From the NCBI GenBank assembly GCA_958295925.1, contig CATQHL010000001.1, positions 1,129,931 to 1,193,930 of the forward strand: a DNA stretch of 64,000 nucleotides. Direction: 5' to 3'. The notes under the pieces were generated by a model. It had not been told where the DNA came from, ran no database searches, and saw nothing but the letters and a program-made list of their open reading frames with translations. The translations under genes and the position numbers were made by a program. Source of the stretch: an uncultured Acidimicrobiales bacterium (GTDB taxonomy: Bacteria > Actinomycetota > Acidimicrobiia > Acidimicrobiales > CATQHL01). This document shows, piece by piece, positions 8,550 through 16,308 of the stretch (its first letter is position 1; each line of letters starts with the position of its first letter).

Positions 8550-9013
8550 TTATCCTCTATGCGCGCTCGGAATTCCGCCGTGCGATAGCGGAAAACGCTG
8601 GTCTCCCTGAGTTTGAACCCCACTCGCTCGTAAAGCCTGATGGCGTCGGTGCGCTGAGGTCGGGAGGTGAGGTCCACTGTTCTTGCGCCTGCCGCTTCGG
8701 CCTGAGCCAAAGCCTCCCGCAACATCGCCTCCCCCAAACCTCGTGTACGGGCAGCGGCGTCCACCACGACATCCTCGATCCATGCTCGAAGGCCTGTGGG
8801 CAGGCGGAAGAGGGCCAGCGTGGTCATCCCGACAATTTCTCCATCCATCTCAGCAATCAGCAACCTGCAGCAAGGATTCTTGATGATCTCCAGCAGTTCT
8901 CCGGAAGCCGGAGGGGAAGCTGAACTTGACAGCTGCGGCAAGAGTCTCCTCACCGCCTCCTCGAGCTCTGAAGTAAGCGTCCCAGCCTCATAGAGAACTA
9001 CTTTCCGGCTCAT
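8546..9013 (-). CDS. GNAT family N-acetyltransferase
   Basis: A 155-residue acetyltransferase. Motif A is visible as 'AWIEDVVVDAAARTRGLGEAML', where R-G-L-G is the acetyl-CoA pyrophosphate loop (Q/RxxGxG/A type). It is followed by 'DLTSRPQRTDAIRLYERVGF', which matches motif B. The acceptor cannot be predicted. I chose ATG 9013; the ORF-track start 440 bp further upstream lies in sequence that is coding for the divergent PAC2 gene. The stop overlaps the TTG start of gtrA, so the two are coupled. Confidence 0.85.
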   Translation of the reverse strand: MSRKVVLYEAGTLTSELEEAVRRLLPQLSSSASPPASGELLEIIKNPCCRLLIAEMDGEIVGMTTLALFRLPTGLRAWIEDVVVDAAARTRGLGEAMLREALAQAEAAGARTVDLTSRPQRTDAIRLYERVGFKLRETSVFRYRTAEFRARIEDN

Positions 9014-9086
9014 GAATGGCAAGGATAGGGCAACTTTCCCTGGCGACCCTTCCAAGGGGCGCTGCGAGTCGGGTATTGTCTGAGCA

Positions 9087-9974
9087 GTGACAGAACCCGC
9101 CGAATACACCTCGGATCTTACCGACTTGCGCTGGAAGCGGCACCCGAAGCTTGAGCGGCCGGTACTGCTGGCGGCTTTCAAGGGCTGGAACGACGCTGGG
9201 GACGCAGCATCCCTTGCGGCTAAATTTCTCCGCAAGTGCTGGGGATTCAAGCCTTTCGCCGAGATCGACCCCGAGCAGTACTTCGACTTCACGGTGACTA
9301 GACCCCAGGTGTCGTTCGACGACGAGGGACAGCGGCAAATCACCTGGCCCACCAACGCCTTCTCCTCCGCCAGCATCCCCGGGTCAGGCACCGACTTAAT
9401 CCTCCTCGAGGGAGTGGAGCCACATTTCAGGTGGAAGAGGTTCTGCAGCCACATAGTGGGGTTGGCCCTTCACTTCGACGCCTCCCTGGTCGTAACCCTG
9501 GGGGCGCTGCTGGCAGACGTTCCTCACACCCGCCCGGTCACCATCTTCGGCGCCAGCGACGACCCGGATCTGTCGAAAAAGCTGATGCTCAGGCACTCCA
9601 ACTACGAAGGCCCGACCGGGATCGTCGGCGTGCTGGGGGTGATTGGAAGGGCCACGGGGGTTTCTTCGACCTCCCTGTGGGCTTCGGTGCCGGCCTACAC
9701 GGCCAACAACCCTTCCCCCAAGGCCACCAAGGCCCTGGTCGATGAGCTCTCCAAGCTGCTCGGAGCGGAGATCGATTCCTCCTCGCTGCAAAAGCAGGCG
9801 GAGGATTACGAAAGAAACGTCGACGAGATCGTTAGCGCCGATGAAGACGCCCGAGCGTACGTGGACGAACTCGAGCAGTCATACGACTCTCCTGAAGACG
9901 TGGAGAAGGGAGCCCCTGAGCGGCTCGTCGCCGAGGTGGAAAAATTCCTGCGGGAACAACCCCCCCAGACCTGA
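9087..9974 (+). CDS. PAC2 family protein
   Basis: A 295-residue cytosolic protein of the PAC2 (proteasome assembly chaperone 2-like) family. 'RPVLLAAFKGWNDAGDAAS' near the N-terminus and 'GALLADVPHTRPVTIFGASDD' are the recognisable family blocks. The C-terminal third is charged and probably helical ('EDYERNVDEIVSADEDARAYVDELEQ'), as is usual in actinobacterial members. The function in bacteria is not established. The start is GTG 9087. It is convergent with the NUDIX gene, only 16 bp apart. Confidence 0.85.
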   Translation: MTEPAEYTSDLTDLRWKRHPKLERPVLLAAFKGWNDAGDAASLAAKFLRKCWGFKPFAEIDPEQYFDFTVTRPQVSFDDEGQRQITWPTNAFSSASIPGSGTDLILLEGVEPHFRWKRFCSHIVGLALHFDASLVVTLGALLADVPHTRPVTIFGASDDPDLSKKLMLRHSNYEGPTGIVGVLGVIGRATGVSSTSLWASVPAYTANNPSPKATKALVDELSKLLGAEIDSSSLQKQAEDYERNVDEIVSADEDARAYVDELEQSYDSPEDVEKGAPERLVAEVEKFLREQPPQT

Positions 9975-9990
9975 CGCCTTCTCCAGCGGG

Positions 9991-10677
9991 CTAAGAACCC
10001 CAGACAGGTGAGCGTGGCCGATCAAAAAGAACATCGGTGCTCTCCCCCTTGAGAGACGAAAAGGCGTGGGCAGACCAGAACGCAGGGCCAGCCAGAGGCG
10101 AGGGGAGTTCGTCCTCCCCAAAGAAACCGACATCGGTGCACTCCAGCTCGTGCGCCTTCAACACGCCTCCCGTGGCCCGGCACAGGTACACGAGCGAATA
10201 CGTAGGCACCGAGGTAAAACCGTGACGTAGGCTGTCGAGAACGGCGATGAGCCTTATCGGCTCGCACACCACCCCGGTCTCCTCCAGTACTTCCTTCACA
10301 GCCACCTCCGATGACGAGTAGCCCACATCCGCCCAGCCAGTGGGATACAGCCAGCACCCGGAGTCGGCCCGTCTGACAAGCAGCAGCCGTCCCTCAGGAT
10401 TGCCCACCACCGCCCCCACTGCGATCTTGGGCGTCACGTAGCCGGCAATCCCCGATCCGCATGACTGCATCCACTCCTCCACCCGTCGCTCCGGGTCGTG
10501 GGTACGCCCGATGCTCGACTGTATGTCGGCAGCCACGGCCAGTACTTCTTCGAAACGCTCACGCTCGAAGACGTTGCTGGTAAAGCCCAGACCCGTTCGG
10601 GCTATGCCTGCCAAGGTCTCACTCCAGCGGAGAAGCTCGAGTTCGCCAATCGGTTCCGGCAACCGGGGGCTCTCCAT
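9991..10677 (-). CDS. NUDIX hydrolase with N-terminal NUDIX_N-like helical region
   Basis: A 228-residue protein. The Nudix box is 'GWADVGYSSSEVAVKEVLEETGVV', which fits G-x5-E-x7-REUxEE with Lys replacing Arg in the REUxEE part. The preceding 'AVGAVVGNPEGRLLLVRRADSGCWLYPTG' and following 'DSLRHGFTSVPTYSLVYLCRA' are the usual flanking strands. The first 80 residues form a helical extension like the NUDIX_N domain of ADP-ribose/nucleotide-sugar hydrolases. An NDP-sugar or ADP-ribose substrate is the likeliest guess. It sits 22 bp after glnD on the same strand. Confidence 0.86.
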   Translation of the reverse strand: MESPRLPEPIGELELLRWSETLAGIARTGLGFTSNVFERERFEEVLAVAADIQSSIGRTHDPERRVEEWMQSCGSGIAGYVTPKIAVGAVVGNPEGRLLLVRRADSGCWLYPTGWADVGYSSSEVAVKEVLEETGVVCEPIRLIAVLDSLRHGFTSVPTYSLVYLCRATGGVLKAHELECTDVGFFGEDELPSPLAGPAFWSAHAFSSLKGESTDVLFDRPRSPVWGS

Positions 10678-10699
10678 GTCAAGCGAGGCTTATTCCTGG

Positions 10700-13069
10700 C
10701 TAGGTCTCTGCTGCGTCTTCCCTGCGGACACGCTGGTGGCGGGGAGCGTCTCGAATCACGGGTTCGACAAGCCGGGCAATTTCCTCCAGCCTTGCGGCTT
10801 CCGTTATCTTCGTACCTTCCGCATCGGTGACGTCGAAGGAGTCCACGACATGGTCCCCCAGCGTCTGAACACGCGCCCTTTCGATTCGAAGCCCCGTAGA
10901 CACCAGTGCGGAGGTGATGCGAAAGAGCAGGCCCATGCTGTCGGGGGCAGCCAGCTCCAAGACGGTGCAGGTTGTGGACGTGTCGTTGTCGAACCTGATG
11001 AAACTCCCAACGACAGGCTGGGGGGCCGCGGGTTGGGGGGCCGATGTCCAGGCAGTCCTGGTAAGCCTCGACAGACGATCTGCCAGGGCCAGCCTGCCGT
11101 CGAGTGCGGCCTTGAAGTTGTCCAGCACCTTGCCCCACACCGCGTCGTCCTGCCCCGGAGTGTCCACCCTCGCCAGCTGAGCTGTCATCCCACATTCTGT
11201 GTAAAGCATCGCAGACAGGACTCCCAGGCCGTTCAGCGTAAGCACGCCTGCCAGGGTCGGCAAGGCCGCGGCGTCTTGGGGGGTTATGGTCAGAATCATC
11301 TGACCTCCAGCCGTCAGGTGCTGCCTGCCTGTTGACATGCGATCCAGGACTTCCTGCGTGGGGAACGACTTGGGCAGTTCGCTCAACTCGCCTCCCAGCA
11401 GGTAGTGCTCGGTACGACTCACCAGCCCCCTTATGAGAGTCGCCTTCCAACTGCTCCAAACCGACGGCCCTGTGGCCACCGAGTCCGCTTCGGTGAGGGC
11501 TGCCAGCAGTCGAAGGACGCTGACGTTCCCCACTTTGGCGGCCACCCGCAGAACCGTTCCCACCTCTTCGATGTTGCGGCGCGTTGCCACGTCAGGCAAC
11601 AGCAGATGGAGCTCCACGAGCTTGGAAAGCGTGGCCGCGTCCTCCTCCCCGAATCCCATGCGCCCCGCAATCCGCTCAACCAGGGCCATTCCCACCTTGC
11701 TGTGATCGCCCTCATAGCCCTTTCCAATGTCATGGAGGAAAGCCCCCACCAGCAGGAGGTCTGGCCTGTCGATCTCGTCGCCACGAGCAATTAGGGCAGA
11801 CGCTTCGGCGGCGGCCTCACAGAGGTGGCGGTCGACAGTAAAACGGTGGTAGTCGTTGCGTTGAAGAAGCCCTTGGCAGGATTCCCACTCGGGGAGGATC
11901 TTCACCATCGCCCCCACCTGCTCAAGAGACTCAATCACGGGAATTGCGCTGCGACCGCTCGCTAGCAGGCGCACAAACAACTCCCTGCCGTCCGCTGGCC
12001 ACGTATCACCCATGGGACGGACGTCTCTGAGACGTTGAAGGGACTTCAGCTCGATCCGGGCATCCCTTTCGGCGGCGGCCACTGCTATACGCAGAGCGGT
12101 GAATGCGTCTCCAACTCCGACATCGGAGGAAATTACGATCTCGTCGCCGTCGAAAAACACTCCCTCGAATAGTTCCTCGAGCCTTCCGTGAAACTGCCAG
12201 AGCCGCGGTCGGCTCCAATTTTCGATCCTGCTCCAGGTGTTGTCGACAACCCAGGCTGCAGTTCGCCCCGCCGACGACACTTCGGTCATTAATTCCTCGG
12301 CGCCGGAGTAGCCCAGCGCCGAGGCCACGTCGTCCTGCATCTCCAGGGTGAGCAGATTGTTTGATCTTCCCGAAACCCTGTGAAGTTCAACTCGGGCTGC
12401 CAGAATCGACTCGTAAGCCTCATCGGGCAGGGGTGTGTTGGAGACCATCAGGTCGGGCTTGGCCAAGGCCGCGAATCCCAAAGCCTGCATGTCACGCATC
12501 CCCCCCGTGGAATCTTTCAGATCGGGTTGAAGGCGAAATGCCAGGGCCCCGTTCCGCCGACCGCGCTTGCGGGAATCGGCTACCAGCCTTGGTAGCCATA
12601 CTTCGGCTCCCGCCCTCCACTGATGTTCCGCGGACTGCTTCGTAAGCTCTGCCATTTCAGCGTCTCCCGCCAGAAACCGCAGCGAAAGCAGCGACGTGGC
12701 AGTGTCAAGGGAGTGCCTGGACAACTCCAGGGTTTCCGTAATCGTGCGGACGGCGTGGCCGAGCTTAAGGCCTTCGTCCCAGATCGGGTGCCAAATCCCG
12801 ACGGCGAGGTCTTCGATTCCATTCGTGGAGTCGTGAATCAACAAGACATCGAGGTCGCTCTGTGGACTGAGCTCCTCCCTTCCGTAGCCCCCCACCGCTG
12901 TCAGCGCCACAGAGCAGCAGTCGCCCCCTGCAGACTCGAAGAGTTCCTTGAGCCAATCGTCAACATGCCCGCTGTAGGCGCGGCAGAACTCCGCCCCCCT
13001 CAAGTCTCGATCTGCCAGAAGGTCTCGTCGCGGTCGTTTGGCTGCGACGAGACCCTCAGCCTTTTTCAA
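10700..13069 (-). CDS. glnD: [Protein-PII] uridylyltransferase / uridylyl-removing enzyme
   Basis: GlnD transfers UMP to, or removes it from, PII in response to glutamine. The 789 residues are somewhat shorter than the E. coli enzyme (about 890), mainly at the N-terminus. The nucleotidyltransferase motif 'GGYGREELSPQSDLDVLL' is at about 60-77. An HD domain follows with 'LLVGAFLHDIGKGYEGDH', and two ACT-type segments end the protein ('TITPQDAAALPTLAGVL' and 'LAAPDSMGLLFRITSAL'). All elements of a bifunctional enzyme are present. The start is TTG 13069, since no ATG or GTG exists upstream before a stop. Amt lies upstream on the same strand with 133 bp between and no PII gene. Confidence 0.93.
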   Translation of the reverse strand: MKKAEGLVAAKRPRRDLLADRDLRGAEFCRAYSGHVDDWLKELFESAGGDCCSVALTAVGGYGREELSPQSDLDVLLIHDSTNGIEDLAVGIWHPIWDEGLKLGHAVRTITETLELSRHSLDTATSLLSLRFLAGDAEMAELTKQSAEHQWRAGAEVWLPRLVADSRKRGRRNGALAFRLQPDLKDSTGGMRDMQALGFAALAKPDLMVSNTPLPDEAYESILAARVELHRVSGRSNNLLTLEMQDDVASALGYSGAEELMTEVSSAGRTAAWVVDNTWSRIENWSRPRLWQFHGRLEELFEGVFFDGDEIVISSDVGVGDAFTALRIAVAAAERDARIELKSLQRLRDVRPMGDTWPADGRELFVRLLASGRSAIPVIESLEQVGAMVKILPEWESCQGLLQRNDYHRFTVDRHLCEAAAEASALIARGDEIDRPDLLLVGAFLHDIGKGYEGDHSKVGMALVERIAGRMGFGEEDAATLSKLVELHLLLPDVATRRNIEEVGTVLRVAAKVGNVSVLRLLAALTEADSVATGPSVWSSWKATLIRGLVSRTEHYLLGGELSELPKSFPTQEVLDRMSTGRQHLTAGGQMILTITPQDAAALPTLAGVLTLNGLGVLSAMLYTECGMTAQLARVDTPGQDDAVWGKVLDNFKAALDGRLALADRLSRLTRTAWTSAPQPAAPQPVVGSFIRFDNDTSTTCTVLELAAPDSMGLLFRITSALVSTGLRIERARVQTLGDHVVDSFDVTDAEGTKITEAARLEEIARLVEPVIRDAPRHQRVRREDAAET

Positions 13070-13202
13070 GTATTGACCAAACCGTGCGGCACCGGCCGGG
13101 AGCCCGGACTGACGACGCTGGACGACAACTCAGGCGCAAAGGCAAGACGGCGAAGCCCATGAAAGCCGGAAAGGTCCCACGCGAGGTTGTGTCTTGAGCG
13201 AG

Positions 13203-14432
13203 CTACTTCCCTGGGCCGCTTGAAGCTTCCATGTGGATGGCGGCTTCGGCGTGCTCCGCCTGGTCGAGCCCCAACGTCTCCACCTCATCGCTTACTCGCA
13301 ATCCCACAAACTTGTCCACGACCATGGCGATCGCCCAGGTCATTAGGAAGGAGTAGGAGATCGTCACCATGATGGCAATTACCTGGTGCAACAGCAGCAG
13401 CCCGTTGCCCCCGAAAAAGATTCCCTCCTCAAAATCGGCCCCCACGTAAACGGAACTGTCGGCGAAGAAGCCTATGAGAATCCCGCCGACCACTCCCCCG
13501 GCGAGGTGCAATCCAACCACGTCGAGAGTGTCATCGAGCTCTAGAAGGTGCTTAAGACCTACAGCGAAGTAGCAAACGGCCCCCGCTATGAGACCGATGA
13601 TGATGGAGTACATCGGCCCGACGAAGCCCGCAGCCGGGGTGATCGCCACAAGCCCCGCCACGATGCCAGAGCAAACCCCCACCAATTCCGGTGGCTTGCG
13701 CTTAATCCAGCCGACAATCAGCCAGCCCAGGGCGGCGCCTGCCGGAGCCAGCAGCGTGTTCACGAGCGCCAGGGCCGCTAGTTCGTTGGACGCCAGGGCA
13801 GAGCCTGCGTTGAAGCCAAACCAGCCCAGCCAGAGAACCCCTGTTCCTATAAGGAACATTCTCAAGTCGTGCGGGGGGGACGCTTTTCTCGGCTCCCACT
13901 CCTTGCGCGGCCCCAACACAAAGGCCAGGGCAAGTGCACCCGCCCCTGCGTTGATGTGGATCGAAGTGCCGCCCGCAAAATCGTGGGAAGGCAGGTTCAG
14001 CATCCATCCTTCGCCGCCGAAAACCCAGTAGGTGACCGGGCTATAGACGAGAAGCGACCAGAGCGGAACGATGTAGAGCCACGCCTTGAACTTCATCCGC
14101 CCGGCCACCGCCCCCGACATGAGCGCCACTGCTATTACGGCAAAAGTTGCGCCGAAGGCAAAGCCAACCAATCCCTCCGCGCCTGTGACCCCCCGCATGA
14201 GAAAGTGGTCGGCGTTTCCAATGATTGGAACATTCCACGACCCCGCAGCCAGCGAAAAGCCCATCAACGCCCAAATGATGGGAACGGCCACGAGACAGTA
14301 GACGTTCATGGACATCATGTTCACGACGTTTCGCGGGCCTACGAGGCTTCCGTAGAAGATTGCCAGCCCAGGTGTCATGAACAGCACCAAGGCAGTGCAT
14401 ACCAATAGCCATGTCAATGATCCGCTGCCCAT
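13203..14432 (-). CDS. amt: Ammonium transporter
   Basis: A membrane channel of 409 residues with about 11 segments that conducts NH3/NH4+. The signature block 'DFAGGTSIHINAGAGALALA' carries the first pore His, and 'DVVGLHLAGGVVGGILIG' the second, so the twin-His pair is kept. The usual 'PxxHWxWG' region reads 'SPVTYWVFGGEGW', with Thr in place of the common His. The start at ATG 14432 has AGAGGAG just upstream; the longer ORF-track N-terminus is not membrane-like. It heads an apparent amt-glnD unit and diverges from the Liv binding-protein gene across 185 bp. Confidence 0.95.
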   Translation of the reverse strand: MGSGSLTWLLVCTALVLFMTPGLAIFYGSLVGPRNVVNMMSMNVYCLVAVPIIWALMGFSLAAGSWNVPIIGNADHFLMRGVTGAEGLVGFAFGATFAVIAVALMSGAVAGRMKFKAWLYIVPLWSLLVYSPVTYWVFGGEGWMLNLPSHDFAGGTSIHINAGAGALALAFVLGPRKEWEPRKASPPHDLRMFLIGTGVLWLGWFGFNAGSALASNELAALALVNTLLAPAGAALGWLIVGWIKRKPPELVGVCSGIVAGLVAITPAAGFVGPMYSIIIGLIAGAVCYFAVGLKHLLELDDTLDVVGLHLAGGVVGGILIGFFADSSVYVGADFEEGIFFGGNGLLLLHQVIAIMVTISYSFLMTWAIAMVVDKFVGLRVSDEVETLGLDQAEHAEAAIHMEASSGPGK

Positions 14433-14617
14433 CAGACTCCTCTGTTTCTTGTCTTGTTTCCAGTTACTTGCCTTTTTGCAGTTTGCTGCCGGGAATCCTC
14501 TTCCCCGCAACAAGGCCGCTAATAGCTTAGGGCACATTCCACGCAAGTTCTAATGAAACATCAAACACAAACTATGCTTAGGTTGTCAATGGCCCATCCA
14601 TCAAAGGGGAAAATGAA
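14433..14617. promoter_or_regulatory. Divergent regulatory region between amt and the Liv binding-protein gene
   Basis: These 185 bp are AT-richer than the flanks and should hold promoters for both amt (leftward) and the substrate-binding protein (rightward). For the rightward gene, TATGCT at 14573-14578 is a plausible -10 with no good -35, and AGGGGA at 14605-14610 is a proper ribosome site. On the amt side, minus-strand GTAAC (14467-14463) and two GAAAC elements (14460-14456, 14448-14444) recall GlnR-type half-sites. Their spacings (2 and 7 bp) do not match the consensus, and they sit unusually close to the start codon. Confidence 0.4.
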
Positions 14618-16159
14618 ATGAAGAAGCAACCGAACTTCAGATTCGCGCGCTCCGGCAAGTCCAATTCGATTCTGTTCCGGCTGCTGGCAGCCTGCCTGGC
14701 GATCTCACTGGTCGCAGCCGCATGCGGGAGCGACGAGGAAACGGCCGAACCCATGGAAGAAACAGCCGAACCCATGGAGGAAACAGCCGAACCCATGGAA
14801 GAAACAGCCGAACCCATGGAGGAAACAGCCGAACCCATGGAGGAAACAGCCGAACCCATGGAGGAAACAGCCGAACCCATGGAGGAAACAGCCGAACCCA
14901 TGGAGGAAACAGCCGAACCCATGGAGGAAACAGCCGAACCCATGGAGGAAACAGCCGAACCCATGGAGGAAACAGCCGAACCCATGGAGGAAACAGCCGA
15001 ACCCATGGAGGAAACAGCCGAACCCATGGGCGAGTTGCTGGTGGGGTACATGCTCCCTTCCACCGGTGCACTGGCATTCCTCAACGAACCCATGATCAAA
15101 GGGGTGGAATTGGCAAGAGACGAAATCAACGCCGCAGGCGGGGACGTGCGTCTAATAGCAGGGGACTCCGGCAGTTCGGCGGACGTGGCGAGCGCCACCG
15201 CCGATGATTTGCTGGCCGACGGCGTGAGCGCCATCGTAGGGGCGGCGGCATCTGGTGTCTCCCTTTCAGTCATCGATAAAATCACCGATGCAGGCGTCAT
15301 CTTGTTTTCTCCTTCCAACACTTCACCATCCTTCACGACCTACGACGATGGCGGCTTCTACTTCCGTAGCGCGCCCTCAGACCTGCTGCAGGCTCAGGTG
15401 CTCGGCGACCTCGTAACCGACCAGGGAGTCACGGAGACCGGCATTCTGTACCGGGCCGACGACTACGGGAAGAATCTGGCAGAGGCGCTGGAAGCCCGGC
15501 TGACCGACAACGGCGTGGGCAGCGTTTCAATTGCCTACGACCCTGAGGGCAGCAGTTTCGACGCCGAAATTCAGCAGATCCTCAGAGATGGGGTTAACGG
15601 AATAGTGCTAATAGCTTTTGAAGAGGGGGGCAACATCATCGCCGGCATGATCGAGGCGGGCATAGGCCCGAGCGAAGTGCCGCTATTCATGGGCGACGGA
15701 ACCGCTTCAGGCAATCTGTGGAAATTGGTAGATCCCGAAAATCCTGCCGTTCTGGTGGGTGCACTGGCAACGTCCCCATCCGCGGCGCCAAGTGATGGCG
15801 AACCCACCTTTCCGGAGCGGTTCGCGGCTTACGCGGGGACGGACGTCGAGACGATTTTCTCCTCGCACTCCTACGACGCGCTCGTTGTGTTGGCTCTGGC
15901 ATCGATGGTTGCTGGTAGCACTGAAGCCGCTGACTATGTGGGCGAGATAAACGACGTCACACGCGGCGGCACCAAGTGCACCAGTTTTGCAGCGTGCAGC
16001 GACCTGATCGCAGATGGCGAGGACATCGACTACGACGGAGCCAGCGGCCCCCTGGACTTCTCAGAGCCGGGCGAACCCAGCGCTGGCAGCTACGACATCT
16101 CAGAGTTCACCTCTGATGGTTCTCTCAGCTCTATTGCTGAGGTATTCATCGACAGCTAA
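14618..16159 (+). CDS. Branched-chain amino acid-type ABC transporter substrate-binding lipoprotein with heptad-repeat tether
   Basis: A 513-residue periplasmic-binding-protein fold type I lipoprotein (Peripla_BP_6, LivJ/K-like). It has a signal peptide with the lipobox LVAAAC and lipidated Cys36. Fourteen copies of the heptad EETAEPM follow (residues 40-137). The mature domain then begins 'LLVGYMLPSTGALAF' and contains 'VSAIVGAAASGVSLSVIDKI' and 'TGILYRADDYGKNLAEAL', typical of this family. The repeats form a long acidic, proline-containing spacer between membrane anchor and binding domain. AGGGGA lies 7 bases before the ATG. A paralogue lacking the repeat follows, and the livFGMH genes converge from the right. 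The ligand is probably a branched-chain amino acid or amide, unproven. Confidence 0.9.
   Translation: MKKQPNFRFARSGKSNSILFRLLAACLAISLVAAACGSDEETAEPMEETAEPMEETAEPMEETAEPMEETAEPMEETAEPMEETAEPMEETAEPMEETAEPMEETAEPMEETAEPMEETAEPMEETAEPMEETAEPMGELLVGYMLPSTGALAFLNEPMIKGVELARDEINAAGGDVRLIAGDSGSSADVASATADDLLADGVSAIVGAAASGVSLSVIDKITDAGVILFSPSNTSPSFTTYDDGGFYFRSAPSDLLQAQVLGDLVTDQGVTETGILYRADDYGKNLAEALEARLTDNGVGSVSIAYDPEGSSFDAEIQQILRDGVNGIVLIAFEEGGNIIAGMIEAGIGPSEVPLFMGDGTASGNLWKLVDPENPAVLVGALATSPSAAPSDGEPTFPERFAAYAGTDVETIFSSHSYDALVVLALASMVAGSTEAADYVGEINDVTRGGTKCTSFAACSDLIADGEDIDYDGASGPLDFSEPGEPSAGSYDISEFTSDGSLSSIAEVFIDS
14735..15028 (+). repeat. In-frame 21-bp tandem repeat, 14 copies
   Basis: The unit GAGGAAACAGCCGAACCCATG encodes EETAEPM. 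Its ATG recurs every 21 bases from 14753 to 15026, giving 14 copies. The first copy has acggcc for acagcc, and the second and fourth begin gaagaa instead of gaggaa; the rest are identical. Near-identity at synonymous positions indicates recent expansion by slippage or unequal exchange. Because the unit is a multiple of three, copy-number change keeps the reading frame and only alters tether length. Confidence 0.98.
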
Positions 16160-16202
16160 TAATTCGGTGGATGAGGAAGCCGCCCCCCCTTAGAATTGCA
16201 GA

Positions 16203-16250
16203 TTGCCCACGCAGTGCTCTGTTTGAGCAACGGAAGCACTGCGTGGGCAA
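16203..16250 (+). terminator. Perfect 16-bp inverted repeat between the two binding-protein genes
   Basis: TTGCCCACGCAGTGCT at 16203-16218 is exactly complementary to AGCACTGCGTGGGCAA at 16235-16250, around a 16-nt loop. The stem is GC-rich and very stable. No T-tract follows, so a classical intrinsic terminator is unlikely. An mRNA-stabilising or attenuating hairpin, letting the first binding protein be made in excess of the second, fits its place 43 bp after the first gene's stop. Confidence 0.75.
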
Positions 16251-16308
16251 CGCTACAACCGCTTCCATGACGGGCTCGAGCGTCAGGCGGATTCAGGGGA
16301 GAAGAAAA

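Noticed and set aside
14444-14467. GlnR box upstream of amt
   Set aside because: GTAAC and GAAAC half-sites occur, but spacings of 2 and 7 bp do not fit the 6-bp consensus and the site is very close to the start codon.
14578-15336. Antisense ORFs with MGSAVSS or PPWVRLF repeats
   Set aside because: They are the reverse frames of the 21-bp repeat in the binding-protein gene; the sense strand has signal peptide, lipobox and domain.
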